Positions 24,224 to 34,612 are shown, numbered from the stretch's first letter. The stretch is DNA of 64,000 nt from Eurosta solidaginis (GCF_040869045.1 NC_090319.1:362655739-362719738); one strand, 5' to 3'. A program made the numbers and translations. Notes: a model not told the origin generated them from the letters alone.

Positions 24224-25358
24224 ATTTTATATTTTGGTTTATTTATTTGTATAATTCTTATTTTATTCATTCACATTTGGCTGTAATTTTTTTTTTCTTT
24301 TTTTTTTTTTTTTTGTTGTAAGCACTGGCATACCAAATTTTTTTTCTGTACGCAGATAAACGATTAAAAACTTTTACAATTTGTGGCCTCTGCTGCCTCA
24401 GTCATGCTGCTGCTTAAGCGTTGTACATTAGAAGAAACTTCTCTGCAAGCAATTCATTGCTCTCATACCTATTGGTAGCTGTGTCGCCTATACTTGTCCA
24501 CTTTCCATGTCGCGTTCTCCTCTACTAGTAAAGGCAACGAGTTGCCAGCTAAAGAGTCTGCCCGTGCGAACAGCGATTTTTATACGTTATTCAACGGTTA
24601 TTATTTTGGTCTCAGCTTGGACAGAAATCATCTCCTTCCGCTAAACTTCAACCACACTCTTTTACTTGATTATGTAAGTAATTTAAGTTTTGCATAAGAT
24701 TTGCAATTTCCAGCTAAAAGAAGTAAGTTTGCGCTGAAATGAAAAAAAGAAAAGAAAAGTACTAAAAGTAAATAGCAAACAGTATCGCTCGTTAAAACTT
24801 GGTATTGCAGTCATTTAAAGTGGCCACGCTAATTACTTGTGTTTGTGGTAATTGCGTTTGCTTTGTTTGTAATGATGTTTGCCACAAAACATCTGCGGGA
24901 AGTCATTGCTGACACTTGAAAAGTGAACTGGAAGCGTGATTTTTCTGTTTCATATTGTTTGGCAGCAAGTTGAGCATTTGACTGCTGATTGTTCAATTGA
25001 TGCCTGCAAAAAACAAAAAAATTAAGATAACATCATTTTAAAAAAATGTGGATTAAGAGAGCAAATAGGAGGACGGTAACTTGTCCTAAAGTTTATACAA
25101 CTGGCAAATTACTATAGTTATAGAATGGTCAACTCGGATTAAGTACGTCACGACTTTTTTCATACACATTTTTTTAGGCGAGGACCCCAACAACGTTGTG
25201 GGACTTTAATTTAGAATAATACCAGTAGCAAATAAATATTTTACCTGTGGTTGTTCTCTCAAGGAATTTTTATGACTCAAAGTGAATTCTAATGATAGAC
25301 ATACGTTTTTCTTCATTTGGAAGACCATTAAACACAATCTGAAATTATATTTGTTTAC
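24224..25358. other. Unrecognised sequence with a T-rich run
   Basis: A T-run sits near 24288-24315. A 67-codon frame at 24494-24697 has no recognisable domain. No repeat family was assigned. Confidence 0.4.
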
Positions 25359-25473
25359 AATTCCAAATAACGTTTGTAAATTGTCGAGCTCGAGGCCATA
25401 CAATATTAAATAACAAACAAATAAAACTGTTTATTTGTATATGTTATATATTGTCGTTTTTTATTTATCGATA

Positions 25474-25502
25474 TTTCGACTTCAATTAGAAGTCATCTTC
25501 AG
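25474..25502 (-). ncRNA. Hammerhead-like ribozyme core, left arm
   Basis: On the minus strand CTGAAGA (25496-25502) is followed by a perfect 6-bp stem GACTTC/GAAGTC with loop TAATT, then GAAA (25474-25477). This equals the conserved hammerhead pattern CTGANGA, stem II, GAAA. Hammerhead motifs at the ends of Penelope-like elements are known. I could not build convincing stems I and III with a proper NUH cleavage site, so activity is doubtful. Confidence 0.45.
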
Positions 25503-25782
25503 GACTAGAAATACAAAAATACAAGTATTATAATAAAAAACATAAAAGTACATGTATACATTTGACTTACATCGTTGGATGTACCAGATCGACTAATTTA
25601 AAATTTGATATGACAAAAACGAAAATAAACATAAAAAGTAAACAAATAAAGAACCGTAATTATAAACAAAATTCTTAACTAACAACAATATAGCATAAAA
25701 AGTTAAACTGTGAGCGACACCCATAGCATAAGTATGTATTAAATTCCCACCAGGTAAATGTTGTTGTATAACACTCTCAGCA

Positions 25783-26428
25783 TTAATTTTTGCAATTTTG
25801 CTTTACCAATTGTCGGTATGCGTGAGCGCATTGGTCTGTGTCTGACTTAGAATTCATTCTTTTATCGTTGGGTGTGCCGATGATGTGAAGCATCTCCAAA
25901 ATATAGCGTTTCGTATAATGTTTTTCTTGTTGTAGAATTTCTACCTCATCGAAATCCGGAGAGTGTCCAGTTGTTTTGCAATGCTGAGTGAGGGCCGTTT
26001 TGTTATCATTAGTGTGGTCCCTATTTTTTATGTTTGATTTGTGAGCGGAAATCCTTGTCTTTAGTTTGGATTTAGTTGTCCCCACATATACCTTATTGCA
26101 TACGTGGGACCCGTCGCCGTTGCATTTAATTTTATATATAACGTCAGATTTCTCATATTTTCCGATTTTGCTTTTTGTATTTGTAAATATTTTTTGTAAA
26201 GTGTTGTTATATGTGAAGGCAATTTGAAATTTTTCCCTGTCGTACAAATTCGTATGCTTTATCCTATTCGACAAACCTGGTACAAAAGTGGTGGATTTAT
26301 ATATTTTATCTGGTTTGGCTTTCTTGTCTCTAGTCGTCTTGAAATGGCTATGTATGAATTGTTTTATAAGTTGAGCAGGAAATTCATTATTTTCAAGAAC
26401 TTTTTGAATTATTTCAATATTTTTCTTA
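25783..26428 (-). CDS. Penelope-like GIY-YIG endonuclease domain, left arm, 5'-truncated
   Basis: The open frame extends to 26514, but only the part from 26428 downward belongs to this arm; the first two dozen or so codons upstream are antisense of the other arm. The protein contains VIYKIKC, then VYVGTTKSKLKTRISAHKS (the GIY and YIG strands with the conserved Arg helix), ILEMLHIIG and a C-terminal Asn-containing tail. That is the layout of the GIY-YIG endonuclease found at the C-terminus of Penelope-like elements, which nicks target DNA for target-primed reverse transcription. The preceding IKQFIHSHFKTTRDKKAK region would be the linker after the missing RT. No stops were seen in the domain. 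Confidence 0.8.
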
Positions 26429-26444
26429 TGGTACATCGCGTCAC

Positions 26445-27090
26445 TAAGAAAAATATTGAAATAATTCAAAAAGTTCTTGAAAATAATGAATTTCCTGCTC
26501 AACTTATAAAACAATTAATACATAGCCATTTCAAGACGACTAGAGACAAGAAAGCCAAACCAGATAAAATGTATAAATCCACCACTTTTGTACCAGGTTT
26601 GTCGAATAGGATAAAGCATTCGAATTTGTACGACAGGGAAAAATTTCAAATTGCCTTCACATATAACAACACTTTACAAAAAATATTTACAAATACAAAA
26701 AGCAAAATCGGAAAATATGAGAAATCTGACGTTATATATAAAATTAAATGCAACGGCGACGGGTCCCACGTATGCAATAAGGTATATGTGGGGACAACTA
26801 AATCCAAACTAAAGACAAGGATTTCCGCTCACAAATCAAACATAAAAAATAGGGACCACACTAATGATAACAAAACGGCCCTCACTCAGCATTGCAAAAC
26901 AACTGGACACTCTCCGGATTTCGATGAGGTAGAAATTCTACAACAAGAAAAACATTATACGAAACGCTATATTTTGGAGATGCTTCACATCATCGGCACA
27001 CCCAACGATAAAAGAATGAATTCTAAGTCAGACACAGACCAATGCGCTCACGCATACCGACAATTGGTAAAGCAAAATTGCAAAAATTAA
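26445..27090 (+). CDS. Penelope-like GIY-YIG endonuclease domain, right arm, 5'-truncated
   Basis: Inverted partner of 25783-26428. The open frame starts earlier, at 26224, only because it reads through the opposite arm in antisense. The protein is almost identical, ending AYRQLVKQNCKN, with few replacements (for example IKQLIHS here against IKQFIHS, and DKMYKS against DKIYKS). The GIY-YIG motifs are intact. With both arms intact but lacking RT, the pair could not retrotranspose alone. Transcripts crossing the centre would fold into a hairpin over 1 kb long. Confidence 0.8.
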
Positions 27091-27370
27091 TGCTGAGAGT
27101 GTTATACAACAACATTTACCTGGTGGGAATTTAATACATACTTATGCTATGGGTGTCGCTCACAGTTTAACTTTTTATGCTATATTGTTGTTAGTTAAGA
27201 ATTTTGTTTATAATTACGGTTCTTTATTTGTTTACTTTTTATGTTTATTTTCGTTTTTGTCATATCAAATTTTAAATTAGTCGATCTGGTACATCCAACG
27301 ATGTCAGTCAAATGTATACATGTACTTTTATGTTTTTTATTATAATACTTGTATTTTTGTATTTCTAGTC

Positions 27371-27399
27371 CTGAAGATGAATTCTAATTCAAGTCGAAA
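27371..27399 (+). ncRNA. Hammerhead-like core, right arm, stem II disrupted
   Basis: This is the mirror position of 25474-25502. CTGAAGA and GAAA are kept, but the stem reads GAATTC...CAAGTC, so two base pairs of stem II are lost. A functional ribozyme here is unlikely. Confidence 0.4.
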
Positions 27400-27619
27400 T
27401 ATCGATAAATAAAAAACGACAATATATAACATATACAAATAAACAGTTTTATTTGTTTGTTATTTAATATTGTATGGCCTCGAGCTCGACAATTTACAAA
27501 CATTTTTACAAACTAAAGCCCAAAAAACCAACAAAAAAATTAATTCCAAATAACTTCTGAAAAATTTTTGAAAAATCAGTTAGGACTTGCTACTAAAAAT
27601 TTGCCATATATATACAACT

Positions 27620-27935
27620 ATTAAAAATAAATAAATGTAAGGCGCGATAACCACCGAAGAGATCTAAGGCTGAGCTTCTCTTCCAATTTGCGTCGTTCTC
27701 TCTTGATTTCCCTACAAATTGGCATCTGCAATTCAGATGAGTTTTCACTGAGAGCTTTTCATATCGGAAATACACTCGTAGCGCTTGCCAAACACTGTCA
27801 AGGGGCGACCCCGCTCAGAAAAATGTTCTTCTAATTGAAAACCCCTTATTTCTAAAATTTTGATGTTGCTTTGCCCGGGGTGTGAAACCAGGGCATACAG
27901 TGTGGTAGGCGGAGCACGCTACTAGCACACCACAA
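27620..27935 (-). repeat. tRNA-derived SINE with 9-bp target-site duplication
   Basis: Reverse-orientation copy of the SINE family, with GGTTTCACACCCCGGGCAAA (box B) on the minus strand, the shared body, and tail AATAAATAAATG on the plus strand at 27627-27640. TATACAACT occurs at 27611-27619 and again at 27945-27953, giving a probable target-site duplication. The tRNA-like head is eroded, and part of the body near 27718 is missing. Confidence 0.75.
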
Positions 27936-28535
27936 TTAGAATGCTATACAACTGCAAGTTATAAAAGTGTCTGGGAAATATTTTAAACGCTTTTCAGCAC
28001 CACGGCGCGTATGAGCACCTCTTAATGCATTATCAGTTGCGTTTCAAAGAAGTAAATGTCCAGCTGGGGGAAAGCAAAGATATATGACTGATTTGGGTTT
28101 TGCTTCCATTTCCGAATGTATACCCCTTGGCCATATGTGTTATAAAATTAGGTTTTGCCGGTTGGTGTTTTGAAATGAGGTGAACCGCCGCCTTTAATTT
28201 AATTTTTGTCCACAGTACTGTTATTTTGGGTATATTATTAAAGAGGCAATCAAAATACACTGACTTCGGACTTTGGGATGGGTATAATTGACGTGTGTAG
28301 AGAAAGCTACAAAAAGCAACATTTTTGCAGTTTTGGACCAACCCTCATTTGAAAATTGCTTACTAACTCTATATGCAATGGTCTTATAAGATTGTGTTTA
28401 ATGGTCCTTCAAATGAAGCAAAACTTATAAATCATCAACATGAACAGCATGAGGTACATGCATATTATATATGTATTTGACTGATTTTGCTATTTTTTTT
28501 TTTTTTTTTTTCAGACAATAACTTATTTTATATAT

Positions 28536-29089
28536 TGTGACGAATATTAGTGACACTAAGTGATACTCACATCACTAGTCTGATGCTAATTAAATGAAGC
28601 CACAACAACAATAAAGCAGGCAGTCACTTGTATCTACATAAACGAATAAATCATTATGTCTACACATATGTACGTACACGCAGCGGAGAGAGACACACAA
28701 ATACATGCATATATCTTATCTGAGATACTCCCAAAAGCAGGCAATCGTCTGTGGAAGTATCACTCACATATACACGCGCATGGGCAATGCGATAAGCTAC
28801 AAAAATCGTGCATCTGCAGTTACAGCTAAGAAATTTATAGCTGGTAAACAAATAGCAAATTCTAGAAATAGAAACGCCTAGAAATATGTCAACGAGGAAA
28901 CCAAAGATCATAAAAGCAGCAGCTGAGGCACGACGAATCAGTTTGATTTATGCACGCTATCTGTCAAGCAGTAGAAGTGTTATTGTGAAGTACTTTAATA
29001 AAGGCCATTTTGCATTATTGAATAGTGAAGTTATTTATTCAACAGTTTAGTGATTCGAACGTAAGCGGAATTGCACTATATTCGTTACA
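28536..29089 (+). mobile_element. Solo LTR, 554 bp, TGTGACGAAT...ATTCGTTACA
   Basis: Starts TGTGACGAATATTAG and ends ATATTCGTTACA; the ends form a short inverted repeat. CATAAAAGCAGCAG (about 28909), ATCAGTTTGATTTATGC as an arthropod initiator-like site, and AATAAAGGCCATT (28997) follow in LTR order. ATAT stands on both sides, compatible with a 4-bp target duplication, although the target is itself AT repetitive. No internal domain is adjacent, so it is a solo LTR of an unidentified retrotransposon. Confidence 0.75.
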
Positions 29090-29421
29090 ATATTTATCCA
29101 GTACTGTTATTTTGGGTATATTATTAAAGAGGCAATCAAAATACACTGACTTCGGACTTTGGGATGGGTATAATTGACGTGTGTAGAGAAAGCTACAAAA
29201 GGAACATTTTTGCAGTTTTGGACCAACCCTCATTTGAAAATTGCTTACTAACTCTATATGCAATGGTCTTATAAGATTGTGTTTAATGGTCCTTCAAATG
29301 AAGCAAAACTTATAAATCATCAACATGAACAGCATGAGGTACATGCATATTATATATGTATTTGACTGATTTTGCAATTTTTTTTTTTTTTTTTTTTCAG
29401 ACAATAACTTATTTTATATAT

Positions 29422-29549
29422 TGTGACGAATATTAGTGACACTAAGTGATACTCACATCACTAGTCTGATGCTAATTAAATGAAGCCACAACAACAATAA
29501 AGCAGGCAGTCACTTGTATCTACATAAACGAATAACTTATTTTATATAT
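29422..29549 (+). mobile_element. Truncated LTR copy at the duplication junction
   Basis: The first part of the same LTR is followed by CGAATAACTTATTTTATATAT and then by a fresh complete LTR at 29550. The copy is a by-product of the 128-bp duplication, not a separate insertion. Confidence 0.75.
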
Positions 29550-30103
29550 TGTGACGAATATTAGTGACACTAAGTGATACTCACATCACTAGTCTGATGC
29601 TAATTAAATGAAGCCACAACAACAATAAAGCAGGCAGTCACTTGTATCTACATAAACGAATAAATCATTATGTCTACACATATGTACGTACACGCAGCGG
29701 AGAGAGACACACAAACATATGCATATATCTTATCTGAGATACTCCCAAAAGCAGGCAATCGTCTGTGGAAGTATCACTCACATATACACGCGCATGGGCA
29801 ATGCGATAAGCTACAAAAATCGTGCATCTGTAGTTACTGCTAAGAAATTTATAGCTGGTAAACAAATAGCAAATTCTAGAAATAGAAACGCCTAGAAATA
29901 TGTCAACGAGGAAACTAAAGAGCATAAAAGCAGCAGCTGAGGCACGACGAATCAGTTTGATTTATGCACGCTATCTGTCAAGCAGTAGAAGTGTTATTGT
30001 GAAGTACTTTAATAAAGGCCATTTTGCATTATTGAATAGTGAAGTTATTTATTCAACAGTTTAGTGATTCGAACGTAAGCGGAATTGCACTATATTCGTT
30101 ACA
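29550..30103 (+). mobile_element. Second full-length solo LTR (duplicate)
   Basis: 554 bp, nearly identical to 28536-29089, with the same promoter-like and polyadenylation-like sites and the same ATAT flank. It is followed by ATATTTATCCAGTAAAATTT, presumably the original right flank of the insertion. Confidence 0.75.
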
Positions 30104-30384
30104 ATATTTATCCAGTAAAATTTTATGTTTTCAACTGTTAAAATCAGGCAGAAATGGTGATAAGGCTTTTATCAGAATAATCGGATGTATCCAATATATA
30201 TGCTATAGGGGCCCGATCTGGTCTTTTCCGACAAATGATTAATCACATAACCCTAAACCCGCTTACCAAATTTCCTCGCAATATCTCAAAAATTTAAGGA
30301 CTATTTTGCGTTATTCTTTGATCCAATTTTTTTAATGATCGATATCGACACTTTTTGTTCATTTGGCGCCTTTAAGAATGATGT

Positions 30385-30779
30385 GCGGTAAAAAAAGAAA
30401 AGTTCTTCGAAAGATTTATGGACCTCTACGCGGTGGCGATGGCGAGTACCGAAGAAGATTTAACGATGAGCTGTACGAGCTCTACGCAAGCATCAACATA
30501 GTCCAGGGAATTAAAACGCACCGGCGGCGCCGGCTAGGCCATATTATGCGAATGAAAGATGACGCTCCGGCCAAGCAAGTGTTTCTATCGGAACGCGACT
30601 ATGAAAGCAGAGGTAGAGAGCGGCCCCCACTCCGCTAGAAGGACCAGGAGGAAAACGATTTAAACTCACTTGGTGTTACGAATAGGCGCCGGTTGGCAAA
30701 GAGAAGAAGCGACGGGGGCGCCTTTTTGGACGGACATAACCGTTTAAACGGTTAAGCGCCAATTAAGTAAGTAAGTAAG
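30385..30779 (+). pseudogene. RTE-like LINE 3' end with (TAAG)n tail
   Basis: Open to 30638, the frame encodes VLRKIYGPLRGGDGEY, RFNDELYELYASINIVQ, then RRRRLGHIMRMKDDAPAKQV, the usual C-terminus of RTE-type reverse transcriptases. After the stop, the frame continues with RRLAKRRSD-like residues. The element ends AAACGGTTAAGCGCCAATTAAGTAAGTAAG: a short tetranucleotide 3' tail, as RTE elements have. It is 5'-truncated. An inverse copy of the same tail is at about 32024-32060. Confidence 0.75.
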
Positions 30780-31350
30780 AGTTCTAGCATTGATTCTTTA
30801 ATCCGAGTATTTATAATGAATACCGGTATAGATCTTTTTTAAACATTCTATCAATAAATGCATATGTATATTGATAGAAATTTCGTTAAATACGTCGCCA
30901 TCAAAACCCGAATTAACACAGTAGCCAAATGCAGTGCAGATTTAAAAGCTTAAATTAAATTTTCTTATTTCCAGTAAAACAAAGTCAAAAGTCAATTGAA
31001 TCATATCCGAAATAGTTCATTATTAGTAAATGAAACTTTCAAAGGCAATGAAATTCACACTTTTCAGTATAACATCACCACAAAACTAATTTTTCTATAA
31101 ATATACGATGCTTGTATTTACATACTCGTACGATGTACCTATGTGTGGATTTGTATATATGTATATACAAACTTGAACCATGTGCATAGATGGAATGATT
31201 GCAGAATATTGAAATTGTCAATTTTTCGTTGCTACAACCAACCACAAGAGAGGTGAAATCAAATTAAATTGTGAATAAGCAACTGTTGTTCGATAGGCGA
31301 TATGCAGATAAGCAATAAATACCTCTAGGAAACTCTTGATATCATTTTGT
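30780..31350. other. Unrecognised AT-rich sequence
   Basis: No supported gene. There is a TATATGTATATAC run near 31150. Confidence 0.4.
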
Positions 31351-31364
31351 TTTTTAATTAAACA

Positions 31365-31690
31365 CGGCCACCGTGGTGTGATGGTAGCGTGCTCCGCCTA
31401 CCACACCGAATGGCCTGGGTTCACACCCCGGGCAAAGCGGGGTCGCACCCTCGATAGTGTTTTGCAAACACTCCGAGTGTATTTCTGCCATGAAAAGCTC
31501 TCAGTGAAAACTCATCTGCCGCAGATGCCGTTCGGAGTAGGCATAAAACAAGTAGGTCCCGTCCCGCCAATTTGTAGGAAAAATTAAAAAGTAGCACGAC
31601 GCAGATTGGAAGAGAAACTCGGCCTAAAATCTCTTCGGAGGTTAACGCGCCTTACATTTATTTTTTTATTATTTTTTTTTTTTTATTTAT
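31365..31690 (+). repeat. tRNA-derived SINE with target-site duplication
   Basis: GGCCACCGTGGTGTGATGG and TAGCGTGCTCCGCC form the head, GGGTTCACACCCCGGGCAAA is box B, and the tail is ACATTTATTTTTTTATT. The AT-rich link between head and body is deleted here (GCAAAGCGGGGTCG). TTTTTAATTAAACAC precedes the head and TTTTTAATTAACTACAC follows the tail, an imperfect target duplication. Confidence 0.8.
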
Positions 31691-31699
31691 TTTTTTTAA

Positions 31700-32610
31700 T
31701 TAACTACACCATTCTCAGATGTAAATGAGATAGAGTCATATGGAAATAAGAAAAGTTAATTATAAATGCGAAAGCGTCAAACGAAAAGCTTCAGTTGTGA
31801 TTGAGAATAGTGAGTTGTAAATGAGAATAGTCGATTGTGTCAATTTTATATGAAAATAGTCACTTCAAAAGGAAAAAGTTTCAAACGAATTATCGAAGGA
31901 GTCAAATGAAATAGAGAATAGTACTTGTTAACAAGAAGAATCAATTGTAAATGCGAAATCGTTACATTGAAATGAGAGTAGTAAGTTGTAAATGCGAAAG
32001 CATCACATTGATATGAGAATAGTTATTTACTTACTTAATTGTCTTTTAACCATTTAAACGGCTGTGGATTGTCATCAGTTAAGGGCTGTCTTCTTTTCCG
32101 AGGATCATCGCCTTACATTAGCTGACCACTAAACGGAATTTCAGTGGCTACCCAGAGGATACTTGGCCGCAAACGACCGGAAGTAGTGAGCTATTTTAAC
32201 CGCATGCAAAAGAATCATTCTGGCCTTTCCCAGGTGAATGGTAGTCAGAAGCTTTCCCCCCTTGAGTGGGCCTCTACACACGACTCCACCTGTATAAGCT
32301 TCTCGTAAATACAATTAAGGGTTTCACATATCCATGGCTTGCTAGTTTATTAAAACTTAACTTTTGTCATTTCCACTAGCCGTTTTCGCATTATAATTTG
32401 TTTGTTTCCCATTTTTTTCTTATATTGAATTGAATGGACTATTCTTATATATCTCATTTCCATAAGACTCTTCTCATTTCATATGACGATCTGATGCTCT
32501 CATTTTCAAATAACTATTCTCAAATACAAATGACGCTCTCGCATTTTCATTTGCTATTTTATTATTCACAAACGACTTTTCTCACATCGAAATCACGCTT
32601 TCTTGTTTCT
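31700..32610. repeat. Foldback-like element with short tandem motifs in inverted arms
   Basis: The left arm (about 31715-32025) is made of a ~30-bp motif, TTGTAAATGCGAAAGCGTCA alternating with AAATGAGAATAGT. The right arm (about 32380-32600) carries the same motif inverted, for example TGACGCTCTCGCATTTTCATT and CTATTCTCAAATACAAATGAC. The centre (32024-32100) begins with the inverse of the RTE tail (ACTTACTTAATTG...TTTAAACGG) and then holds unassigned sequence. Short repeats in inverted terminal arms resemble foldback elements. No protein was seen. Confidence 0.6.
32024..32120 (-). pseudogene. RTE-like LINE 3' tail scrap
   Basis: TTACTTACTTAATTG followed by TTTTAACCATTTAAACGG is the inverse of the 3' tail at 30730-30779. 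Only this tail can be recognised, inside the foldback-like element. Confidence 0.5.
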
Positions 32611-32689
32611 GTTATTTGTTTCTTATCGGTCTGTAGTCTCGGATTCATGGGTTTCTTATTGGGTTCTTGTGGGCAATCACCGGATATAG

Positions 32690-32995
32690 TATTGTCTTTG
32701 ATTTTATATTTAAGCTTTATCGGTAATGAGTCGTTGATAATGTATCGATAATACGTCTATCAAAAAGTGGTCAACATTCCGATAACAAATCGATAAACTT
32801 TTGATAAACACTCAATATTTAATATCATAGAGTTATTGCAAACTTTGTTAAGGTTAGGCCTTTAGGGCATAGTCTTAAACCGATTTTGATTATATTCACT
32901 TAGTCTATTTGGCAAGGGTAGGGTCTCTGCAAAATTTCAATGTAATATTTTTAAGCGCCAGGCGCGCAGAAAGGGGGTTTTGGGGGTTAAACCAG
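32690..32995. repeat. TATCGAT repeat tract and DINE-like scrap
   Basis: At 32700-32815 are TATCGGTAATGAG, TATCGATAATACG, CGATAACAAATCGATAAAC and similar phrases, the same vocabulary as 1135-1790. From 32860, AAACCGATTTTG and GCAAAATTTCAATGTAATAT resemble DINE interior sequence, perhaps continuing at 34850. Confidence 0.45.
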
Positions 32996-33137
32996 TTTTT
33001 TTTTTTCTTTCTTTATTTTTTATTCATTCTATGATTTACAATAATCTTATAGATAATTAACAAAAGTTTCTTATACATAAGTAAAAAGTGTTAATAAATC
33101 ATTTAGTTCAATAATTTATACGTATAATACATGTGGA

Positions 33138-34003
33138 CTAGAGTGGGTCAAATTGTATGGATGAATTTTTTTCCATCAGGAGTATAGGAAAAACGTAATC
33201 TACAGATGGTTCTAAGAAAAAATGCTGAAGATACCATAGCTCTAAGTCCGATTTCGAGGTCCCGATTTTTGCAAAATAGATAGTTTGCCATATGTATGTA
33301 GGGTTTTGCCAAAAAATATTCATAGCTTCTGACAGAATTATAGGAAAATATCATATTGGGCTTACTTTAAAGGTATTTTACGTACATTTCAGAATCTGTA
33401 ATAATATATATAGTGTTTTTGAATTTTAGTAGAGATATCAGGCTTAAGTTATTAGAAATTATCATAAATGAACTTTTAACTATTATATTATTATTATTTT
33501 TTTTTTTAATTTCTTATGGAATTTTTTTTGTTTTCTTTACAAATAAAATAAGTCCAGAACATTTCCAACAACTTTCATTCAGACATTTTTTCTTTTTTTG
33601 AATTTGTTTTGTTACAGCTAAACTGTAAAAAAAAATTTCCATAGGAAATTTGTTAAAAATGATAATATAATAGTTAAAAGTTCATTTTAGGCTAATATCT
33701 CATAATTTATGCCTGATATCTCTACCAAAATTCAACAGCACGATAGATATTAAGGCAGATTCTGAAATGTACGTAAAATACCTTTAAAGTAAGCTCAATA
33801 TGATATTTTCTATAATTCTATCAGAAGCTGTGAAGATTTCTTGGCCAAACCCTACATTCATATGGCAAAATATCTATTTTGCAAAAATCGGGACCTCGAA
33901 ATCGGACTCAGAGCTATTGTGTCTTCAGCAATTTTTCTTAGAATCTTCAGTAGATTACGTTTTTCTATACTCCTGATGAAAAGAAAATTTGACCCGCTCT
34001 AAT
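33138..34003. mobile_element. Non-autonomous element with ~380-bp inverted arms
   Basis: CTAGAGTGGGTCAAATTG at 33138 is matched by the inverse of AATTTGACCCGCTCTAA near 34000. Similarity continues inward through TCAGGAGTATAGG, TCCGATTTCGAGGTCCCG, TGCAAAATAGATA, TTTGCCATATG and AAAGGTATTTTACGTACATT to about 33520 and 33640. Arms are about 85-90% alike by eye. The centre holds T-rich sequence. The frames at 33138-33354 and 33413-33601 have no domain. It is a long-TIR or foldback DNA element of unknown superfamily. Confidence 0.7.
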
Positions 34004-34009
34004 GTGCAC

Positions 34010-34370
34010 GCATATATAATTTCCTAGTTTCATGCATACATTACATTAATTTTAGCTGCAATTCTTACGCATTCTTGGAAAATTCAAAAAGCAGTTTAAA
34101 CGCAGCCATTTTCTTTCATATACACACGTTTATGTAAATAATTTAAAAATTTTGCAAGTTGAAAAAAGTTGACAAATAACTTTTTCGTGTTTTTCTTTCT
34201 AAACATTTACAATTTAATTTCACAGTTAAAATATTTATAAACATTTACCCTCAACGCTTACAAAATGCTTTCTGAAAAACACTAAAATATATTTAATATT
34301 GAAAATGCTTATATATATGTTGTCTAACACGCAAGTTTACCTTAAGTTACTTTTAAAAATATCGACAGAA
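34010..34370. other. Unrecognised AT-rich sequence
   Basis: No gene or repeat family recognised. Confidence 0.4.
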
Positions 34371-34384
34371 ATGTCTGTAAGATC

Positions 34385-34612
34385 GCGGGTTCGAATCGAG
34401 CTCAAGACCTAACAATAATTTTTTATCATTATTATTGTTATGATAAATTTTTTCTTAATTGAAAAAATTTTTAAATTAGAATAGAAGAAAGAAAAAATTT
34501 AGACAACTGCCAAAGCTCGTTGTATAGATCCATTTCGGGAACTGCTAAATTCCTTCATCGGCAACGTTTAGGCGCCGCTGCTATAACCATTCAGCCATCA
34601 CAGCGGTTTTTT
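34385..34612 (-). repeat. Second tRNA-related SINE family
   Basis: The minus strand begins CCGCTGTGATGGCTGAATGG then TTATAGCAGCGGCGCC, a box-A-like start. The body AACGTTGCCGATGAAGGAAT and ACGAGCTTTGGCAGTTGTC follows, then T-rich sequence. A semi-palindromic box-B-like GGGTTCGAATCG lies at 34387-34398 on the plus strand. The normal box B after the head seems deleted. It is distinct from the family at 11291. Confidence 0.45.

Larger units (their letters stand above)
25359..27554. mobile_element. Head-to-head palindromic dimer of 5'-truncated Penelope-like elements
   Basis: Positions 25372-26428 and 26445-27501 are inverted copies of each other. Every paired position sums to 52873, so the two 1,057-bp arms have no net indel, and only scattered substitutions were seen. 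A 16-bp spacer (26429-26444) separates them. Each arm encodes a GIY-YIG domain reading outward from the centre, with the element's 3' end outermost. The 13-bp AATTCCAAATAAC lies immediately left of the palindrome (25359-25371) and again at 27542-27554, 40 bp beyond the right arm. This looks like a target-site duplication around one composite insertion. The reverse transcriptase domain is absent from both arms. Penelope-like elements are known to leave truncated copies in tandem or inverted arrangement. Confidence 0.85.
28216..29987. repeat. 886-bp tandem duplication containing a solo LTR
   Basis: TACTGTTATTTTGGGTATA starts at 28216 and again at 29102, and the LTR that follows starts at 28536 and 29422, both 886 bp apart. 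The downstream unit is complicated by a further 128-bp direct duplication of the LTR start (29422-29549 repeated from 29550). At the junction, CAGTA is shared by the left parental site (CCACAGTACTG) and the right one (ATCCAGTAAAA), a short microhomology. Arms are nearly identical apart from poly-T length and a few substitutions, so the event is recent or an assembly artefact. Confidence 0.8.

Noticed and set aside
26224..26444. N-terminal 70 or so codons of the 288-codon frame at 26224-27090
   Set aside because: This part is the antisense of the opposite palindrome arm plus the spacer. Only the part from 26445 corresponds to the Penelope protein.
28536..30103. A short complete LTR retrotransposon with two LTRs at 28536 and 29550
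   Set aside because: The DNA between the LTRs is the same flank that lies upstream of the first LTR, and it has no retroelement domains. It is a tandem duplication.
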